Positions 6,466 to 10,060 of a stretch of 10,060 nt of DNA are shown here, piece after piece (the first letter of the stretch is position 1; each line of letters starts with the position of its first letter). The stretch covers positions 1-10,060 of the forward strand of contig JALUWH010000189.1 in NCBI GenBank assembly GCA_027019685.1, given 5' to 3'. The notes beneath the pieces were generated by a model that was not told the origin of the DNA, did no database searches, and worked only from the letters and a program-made list of their open reading frames with translations. Source of the stretch: Ghiorsea sp. GTDB taxonomy: Bacteria; Pseudomonadota; Zetaproteobacteria; Mariprofundales; Mariprofundaceae. The position numbers were made by a program, and so were the translations under genes.

Positions 6466-6535
6466 AATTGGATTTTCGTTACTCACGAATAGTAAGGCAA
6501 TACGAAGGTAATCATATATCAAAAAGAGGTGTAAT

Positions 6536-7066
6536 ATGACAATAAGGATAAAAAAAGTATTCAAGTTTAAAAACACAAAAGCCAACGGTCAGTTGGCAGG
6601 AAAAGAAGTTAAACATGAAGTGCCTAAATTTATTTATGAAGAGTTCATAAATATTAAAAATGCGAAATTTTTGATTGAAAAACAGTATAACTCATTAGTG
6701 CAACAGCTTGTAAGAGAAGCCTTGTTAGATAAGAATGGAACAACAGAAAAGCACTTGCAATCTATCGAAAGTGTAATTAGCAAGTTCATTGCCTTTGGTA
6801 AAGGGGATATAGAACGATGGTGTGATTCTCGAGAATGTGGAGAGAAATTCAAGAAGATACTGGTTAAGATTGCTATGGATAATATTTATATCCCAGAAAA
6901 TAAAAAAGTTATGCTGATTGATAGGCTGGCAAGCTTAGCTGATAAAGATGACCCGATAGCGGAGTTCCTTTTTACAAAAATTGAAGTGACAGAGCCAGAT
7001 GTTGATTTTGACTGGGATATAGTGGTCAACCTAGGTAATCCCCCCGAAAAATGTATGAGTTTATAA
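6536..7066 (+). CDS. hypothetical island protein
   Basis: A 176-aa protein of unrecognised family. The start at 6536 has AGAGGT 5 nt upstream. The N-terminus is very basic (RIKKVFKFKNTKAN). Residues 24-64 (EVKHEVPKFIYEEF, then KQYNSLVQQLVREALL) could form a strand-helix-helix unit like a ribbon-helix-helix domain, but the spacing is loose. The rest is mainly helical and charged, with Trp95, Cys96 and Cys101 in the middle and an acidic stretch near the end (PDVDFDWDI). No signal peptide or membrane segment is seen. It lies 70 bp after the DUF4258-like gene in the same direction. The gap has no strong promoter or terminator, so it may be a third gene of the operon. Base composition is AT-rich like its island neighbours. 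Confidence 0.7.
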   Translation: MTIRIKKVFKFKNTKANGQLAGKEVKHEVPKFIYEEFINIKNAKFLIEKQYNSLVQQLVREALLDKNGTTEKHLQSIESVISKFIAFGKGDIERWCDSRECGEKFKKILVKIAMDNIYIPENKKVMLIDRLASLADKDDPIAEFLFTKIEVTEPDVDFDWDIVVNLGNPPEKCMSL

Positions 7067-7103
7067 GTAGAATTTTCTAGTAATCAAAACAGGATGTTTT
7101 ACG

Positions 7104-7378
7104 GTGAAGAAATCAAAATATAGCGACAGCCAAATTATTGACACTTTGAAAGAAGCCTGAGGCTTTAGCTGTGCCTGAAACAATAAATGAGTCTTGGTCA
7201 ATGGGTTTTATGCATGATCAACTTAGTGATGGTTGAAATTACAGTTTTTAATGTGGTTGATGACTTTAACCGTAAGGGCTTAACTATTGAGGCAGACTTT
7301 TTACTGCCTGCAATACGGGTGATCGGAGTACTGGATAAAATTAGTGAGTGGCGTGGCAACCCCAAGAGTATTCGCCGC
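7104..7378 (+). pseudogene. IS3-family transposase remnant with internal deletion
   Basis: The start reads as an IS3 OrfA N-terminus: from a GTG at 7104, KKSKYSDSQIIDTLKEA, then TGA at 7158. Immediately after, in another frame, comes the integrase-core part of OrfB: PETINESWSMGFMHDQLSDG (7174-7233). It is interrupted by TGA and a frameshift in the T-run near 7244-7249, then continues as FNVVDDFNRKGLTIEADF (from 7247) and EWRGNPKSIR (to 7375). The rest of OrfA, the first half of OrfB, and the DNGPE and catalytic-Glu regions are missing. The junction at 7150-7158 (AAAGAAGCC) suggests a short-homology deletion. Non-functional. I cannot identify its terminal inverted repeats. Confidence 0.85.
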
Positions 7379-7488
7379 GTAAATTACAGGGTAAAGAGGC
7401 TGGATGAAACTCTGCTCATACCCCTAAAGTGGTAATTCTATACCGTGAAAGCAAGTGGTGAAGTACTTCTTTTCTAAGCTAGGTTCTT
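7379..7488. other. right island margin, no gene seen
   Basis: A stretch between the end of recognisable transposase similarity and the right repeat. The transposase frame runs on to a TAA at 7435 (ending LLIPLKW) without matching OrfB. No RNA gene, promoter or inverted repeat stands out. It may include the degraded right end of the insertion sequence. Confidence 0.3.
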
Positions 7489-7586
7489 AAATAAAAGGCT
7501 GATGGTATCAAACTCTTGATTCATGCTGTGAACTTAGCGCAAGATAAAAAAAAACCAAGCAGAATCACTGCTTGGTTTTATATGGT
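7489..7586. repeat. right copy of the direct repeat flanking the island (attR-like), with a thiL 5' fragment
   Basis: The exact 55-bp core is 7507-7561. Read on the minus strand from the ATG at 7524, this copy encodes MNQEFDTISLLF, then KNLA and a stop, against MNQEFDAISRLF in thiL. The thiL fragment here is therefore a diverged, truncated copy on the island-facing side. The other side contains the intact terminator of the cyclic-nucleotide-domain gene. Joining the outer arms of both copies would recreate an uninterrupted terminator-thiL junction. Confidence 0.85.
7546..7579 (-). terminator. intrinsic terminator of the cyclic-nucleotide-domain gene
   Basis: A perfect 11-bp inverted repeat: AAAACCAAGCA (7551-7561) and TGCTTGGTTTT (7569-7579), with a 7-nt loop. 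On the minus strand the hairpin is followed by nine T residues (7554-7546). It begins about 30 bp after the stop at 7610. Before the insertion it would have stood just upstream of thiL. Confidence 0.9.
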
Positions 7587-7609
7587 ATTGCTGGATTGAG
7601 CAGTGTTTT

Positions 7610-8080
7610 TTAGAAACGACTACCAGCCATATAATGTTGAACGGCTGCTTTTTCAGCATTCATCTGACGAATCACATCAGCTGTATGGGTAAGTAAGTGT
7701 GCAAACACAGCATAAGCCAACTCTTGATTTTCTTTCATCAAGCTGGTGAAAGCAGAACGTGGTAGTTTATAAATGACACAATCATCACGTGCAGTAACGG
7801 TAGCACTGGCTTCGGCAGCGGTTAGAAAACTCATTTCGCCAACCAAGTCACCAGGGTGGACAGTGCCAACCCGCACATTTTCACCATTGCAATCACAATC
7901 AATATGCGCAGTGCCTGCATGGATAATGTATAGTGCTTGCCCCATACTTCCTTGTTTTACAATAGTATCACCAGCGCTATATTCAACCACGTCAAATTTT
8001 GTGGATAACACGTCGCGTTGTGTGTCATCAAGCTTTTGTCCAAAGAAGTTTTGTTCTAACCAATTAAAATCAATATTCAT
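7610..8080 (-). CDS. cyclic-nucleotide-binding-domain protein without DNA-binding domain
   Basis: A 156-aa protein consisting of one CRP-type cNMP-binding beta-barrel: FDVVEYSAGDTIVKQG (29-44), ALYIIHAGTAHI (49-60), VHPGDLVGEMSFL (74-86), ASATVTARDD (91-100) and VIYKLPRSAF (102-111). A C-terminal helix (113-147) is like the CRP dimer helix, but no helix-turn-helix follows. The phosphate-binding cassette keeps Gly81-Glu82. The arginine expected in RSA (which contacts the cyclic phosphate) is replaced, reading EASATV (90-95), so classical cAMP binding is doubtful. The start at 8080 has GGAGGA 9 nt upstream; an in-frame ATG at 8113 lies before this site and inside the promoter. It has its own promoter and terminator, so it is a single-gene unit. 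Role unknown; sensing or protein-protein regulation is possible. Confidence 0.9.
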   Translation of the reverse strand: MNIDFNWLEQNFFGQKLDDTQRDVLSTKFDVVEYSAGDTIVKQGSMGQALYIIHAGTAHIDCDCNGENVRVGTVHPGDLVGEMSFLTAAEASATVTARDDCVIYKLPRSAFTSLMKENQELAYAVFAHLLTHTADVIRQMNAEKAAVQHYMAGSRF

Positions 8081-8111
8081 CTGTGTTGCTCCTCCAAATT
8101 CCTCTAAGCTC

Positions 8112-8140
8112 AATGTAAACAGTCTTTATGTTTTTATCAA
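8112..8140 (-). promoter_or_regulatory. promoter of the cyclic-nucleotide-domain gene
   Basis: On the minus strand: -35 TTGATA (8140-8135), a 17-nt spacer, -10 TACATT (8117-8112). The predicted start is near 8105, giving a leader of about 25 nt that contains the GGAGGA ribosome site of the gene at 8080. This also argues against translation starting at 8113. Confidence 0.65.
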
Positions 8141-8166
8141 GCGACATGCTGCTTATACGTAGAAGC

Positions 8167-9156
8167 TTAATATAAACGTTGCGCAGAAAAGTTAGCTAGG
8201 TCACACAATAACTGTTTAAGTTGCTTGTTTTCTACATCGGGTAATAAATCTATGGCGCGTTTTGCATAAACTTTGGCTTTCAACATGGTGTATGCTGTGC
8301 CACCATGTTGCAATACACGGTCTCGAATCCATGCTCTATCGCCTTCATGGTATGGTTTTTCATCGCGCTCAGAAATAATGCGTACCCGTTCTTGTAGTTC
8401 AGGGTCTTGCTGCATGGCGTGAATTAGCGGCAAGGTAATTTTACCTTCTTCCAAATCATGACCTACAGGTTTGCCTGCGGCTTCTTCATCAGACAAATAA
8501 TCCAAAGCATCATCCATGAGTTGAAAGGCAACACCCAAACACATGCCATATTCCGTCATATCTCGAATCACTTGTTCAGATTGACCGCTAACATGTGCGC
8601 CAACTTCGGCTGCTGCTGCAAACAATACAGCAGTTTTGCGTTCAATCACTTCTAAGCATTCTGCTTCTGTCATTTCCAAGTGAAAAGTGCGGGAAAGTTG
8701 TAATACTTCGCCTTCAGCCAGCGCGTTGGTGACATCAGACATTAATTTTAACATGCCCATGTCGTTGTCTTGCACCAACATTTGGAATGAGCGAGAGAAT
8801 AAGTAGTCACCCACCAAAACACTGGCTTGATTGCCCCATACTGCATTGGCAGAAGGGGTATTGCGCCTAAAATCAGATGAATCCACCACATCATCATGCA
8901 ATAATGATGCGGTATGAATAAACTCAACAACCACAGATAAAGGGATATGCCTATCCCCTTTATAATCAAACATCTTGGCAATCAAAAGACATAACAATGG
9001 GCGCAGGCGTTTGCCACCACTATTAATAATATAGTGACCAATAGCGGGAATCATAGCGATGTCCGATTGTAGGTTGTCGTGAATGCAGTCATTCACGCGT
9101 TTCATATCATCGGTGCACAGTTTGATGGCTTGGTTGAGTGGGTTATCGTTTTTCAC
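8167..9156 (-). CDS. ispB: polyprenyl (octaprenyl-type) diphosphate synthase
   Basis: A trans-isoprenyl chain-elongating synthase making the long polyprenyl diphosphate side chain of ubiquinone or menaquinone from FPP/GPP and IPP. The 329 aa match IspB length. Motifs: GGKRLRPLL (47-55), first Asp-rich motif LLHDDVVD (85-92; Asp88, Asp89, Asp92) followed by FRRNTPS (96-102), Lys174-Thr175, and second Asp-rich motif QLMDDALD (212-219; Asp215, Asp216, Asp219). VGHDLEEGKITLPLI (231-245) is typical of the long-chain branch. The start is GTG at 9156. It has no Shine-Dalgarno, but the N-terminus then aligns in length with E. coli IspB, and an internal ATG at 9105 would cut it. It follows the inositol-monophosphatase-family gene by 18 bp, probably in one transcript. 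Chain length cannot be read with certainty. Confidence 0.93.
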   Translation of the reverse strand: MKNDNPLNQAIKLCTDDMKRVNDCIHDNLQSDIAMIPAIGHYIINSGGKRLRPLLCLLIAKMFDYKGDRHIPLSVVVEFIHTASLLHDDVVDSSDFRRNTPSANAVWGNQASVLVGDYLFSRSFQMLVQDNDMGMLKLMSDVTNALAEGEVLQLSRTFHLEMTEAECLEVIERKTAVLFAAAAEVGAHVSGQSEQVIRDMTEYGMCLGVAFQLMDDALDYLSDEEAAGKPVGHDLEEGKITLPLIHAMQQDPELQERVRIISERDEKPYHEGDRAWIRDRVLQHGGTAYTMLKAKVYAKRAIDLLPDVENKQLKQLLCDLANFSAQRLY

Positions 9157-9174
9157 GGGTTGAAGCGTAGGGGG

Positions 9175-9972
9175 TTAAGCGTTTTCGTCAACCAAGGATA
9201 ACCAAGCTTGGGATAAATCCGTATTGCTGGCAGCGAGAATAGGGCAGCTTAAACGTGATTGTGCAAAAGGATGTTTGCCCTCAAAATCAGTGACCATACA
9301 AGCCGCTTCTTCGGCAAGCAATAACCCTGCGGCATAATCCCAAAGTTTTTGACCACCATGCACAATAAATTGCGCCCGCCCTGCAGCAAGCCATGCCCAT
9401 TCCAAGGCGCATGTGCCAATATTGCGTTGGCTTCGATAATGTTTTTTAGTCACGAGTTGGATGGCGAGAGGTGTTTTAAGACGTTTGAAATCAACAAAAC
9501 CAATGCAATCATCTAAAGTTTTGTTGGTAGGGATAGGTGTATAGCTTTCACCATTGATGCGTAAACCATTACCCAATGTGGCTGAAAACATTTCACCACG
9601 CACAGGGTCATAAATACAGGCTAATACGGGTTTTCCATCTGCAATCAACGCAATAGATATGGCAAATAAGGGCATGGGTGTGGTGAAGTTACCCGTGCCA
9701 TCTAGTGGGTCAACGCACCAAAACTTACCACCATGATGCAAAGCTTGCAGTTGTTCTTCTTGGCTCATTTCCTCGCCTAAAAAGCCAATAGATGGGTCAA
9801 GCGCATATAAAGCTTCTTGGATAAAGGCTTGCGCTTTTTCATCGGTTTCAGTGACGATTGAGCCATCGCTTTTGCGTGTTTGTATAGAAAGTTGGCTTTC
9901 AAATGCAGGTAATAAAATATTTTGTCCTGCATCCTTGGTAATGCGTTCAACGTGTTGTAAAAGGTTTAACAT
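9175..9972 (-). CDS. inositol monophosphatase family protein
   Basis: A metal-dependent sugar/inositol phosphatase of the SuhB/CysQ superfamily. From the ATG at 9972 it has 265 aa, the usual size. Metal-binding motifs: GEE (66-68; Glu67), WCVDPLDGTGNF (85-96; Asp88, Asp91) and WDYAAGLLLAEEA (211-223; Asp212). YDPVRGEMFSA (121-131) is also typical. The second motif has DGTGNF rather than the DGTTNF of E. coli SuhB, so substrate (inositol phosphate, PAP or other) cannot be assigned. The start at 9972 overlaps the stop of the upstream gene by 7 bp. A longer reading from TTG at 10029 would extend into sequence that codes for the upstream gene in another frame, and is rejected. It precedes the polyprenyl synthase. 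Confidence 0.9.
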   Translation of the reverse strand: MLNLLQHVERITKDAGQNILLPAFESQLSIQTRKSDGSIVTETDEKAQAFIQEALYALDPSIGFLGEEMSQEEQLQALHHGGKFWCVDPLDGTGNFTTPMPLFAISIALIADGKPVLACIYDPVRGEMFSATLGNGLRINGESYTPIPTNKTLDDCIGFVDFKRLKTPLAIQLVTKKHYRSQRNIGTCALEWAWLAAGRAQFIVHGGQKLWDYAAGLLLAEEAACMVTDFEGKHPFAQSRLSCPILAASNTDLSQAWLSLVDENA

Positions 9973-10060
9973 AATGATTTCCACGTTGCTAAAGGTATTT
10001 TTCGTGCTTTGCCAAAGCCGCCTACCCAATGCACGCTATCTACTTTGATGCGATACAGTG
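9966..10060 (-). CDS. C-terminal end of an FMN-binding PNPOx/HugZ-like protein (partial)
   Basis: Thirty codons of a gene entering from the right edge, ending at TAA (9968-9966). The reading LYRIKVDSVHWVGGFGKARK, then IPLATWKSLC, carries the HWVGGFGxA motif seen near the end of pyridoxamine-5'-phosphate-oxidase-like, HugZ-type haem-utilisation proteins. The motif is known from that family; specific function (haem degradation or otherwise) cannot be judged from the fragment. It overlaps the inositol-monophosphatase-family start by 7 bp, which suggests an operon. Confidence 0.65.
   Translation of the reverse strand, partial: LYRIKVDSVHWVGGFGKARKIPLATWKSLC

Noticed and set aside
7187..7435. 82-codon open frame as a functional small gene
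   Set aside because: Its middle is the IS3 OrfB core in one frame, the N-terminal part is out of frame with OrfB, and the catalytic C-terminal part is missing; it is part of the pseudogene.
9973..10029. TTG-initiated extension of the inositol-monophosphatase-family protein
   Set aside because: The same DNA encodes the C-terminus of the upstream PNPOx/HugZ-like gene in another frame, and the ATG at 9972 gives the normal family length.

Overview
The window looks like the chromosome of a Gram-negative bacterium, probably a proteobacterium. It carries octaprenyl-type diphosphate synthase, phosphatidylglycerophosphatase A, ThiL and PncC, an LDH-like malate dehydrogenase joined to sucCD, and two serine tRNAs with encoded CCA ends. 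The AT-leaning base composition and the mdh-sucC-sucD arrangement would fit a lineage such as the Zetaproteobacteria, but that placement is a guess.

Housekeeping block, all on the minus strand. Read from right to left it holds: the 3' end of an FMN-binding, HugZ/PNPOx-like gene (9966-10060, cut by the window edge); an inositol-monophosphatase-family gene (9175-9972); a polyprenyl diphosphate synthase (8167-9156); a small cyclic-nucleotide-binding-domain protein with its own promoter and terminator (7610-8080); thiL (4345-5286); pgpA (3834-4361); pncC/cinA-like (3376-3837); mdh (2341-3324); sucC (1184-2344); sucD (321-1187); then tRNA-Ser(UGA) and tRNA-Ser(GCU). Several junctions are ATGA stop/start overlaps (mdh/sucC, sucC/sucD and, with the start chosen here, pgpA/pncC), which points to translational coupling. 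The TCA enzymes MDH and succinyl-CoA synthetase form one operon. ThiL makes thiamine diphosphate, the cofactor of 2-oxoglutarate dehydrogenase, which supplies succinyl-CoA.

Inserted island, about 5324-7506, on the plus strand. The block is interrupted between thiL and the cyclic-nucleotide-domain gene by about 2.2 kb of visibly AT-richer DNA in the opposite orientation. The insert is flanked by direct repeats that are identical over 55 bp (5269-5323 and 7507-7561). They span the thiL start codon and one arm of the terminator of the neighbouring gene. The outward-facing arms are the functional ones (the real thiL frame and the intact terminator). The island-facing arms are diverged copies. This is the pattern expected of attL/attR after site-specific integration, although no integrase is visible.

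Island content: a canonical-looking promoter with two related palindromes, one inside the -35/-10 spacer; a 218-aa protein with a central ribbon-helix-helix-like segment; a 95-aa DUF4258-like basic protein overlapping it by ATGA; a 176-aa protein of unknown function; and a decayed IS3-family transposase with a large internal deletion. The RHH plus DUF4258-like pair with its operator-bearing promoter looks like an undescribed toxin-antitoxin-type or regulatory cassette. It is the most interesting part of the window.
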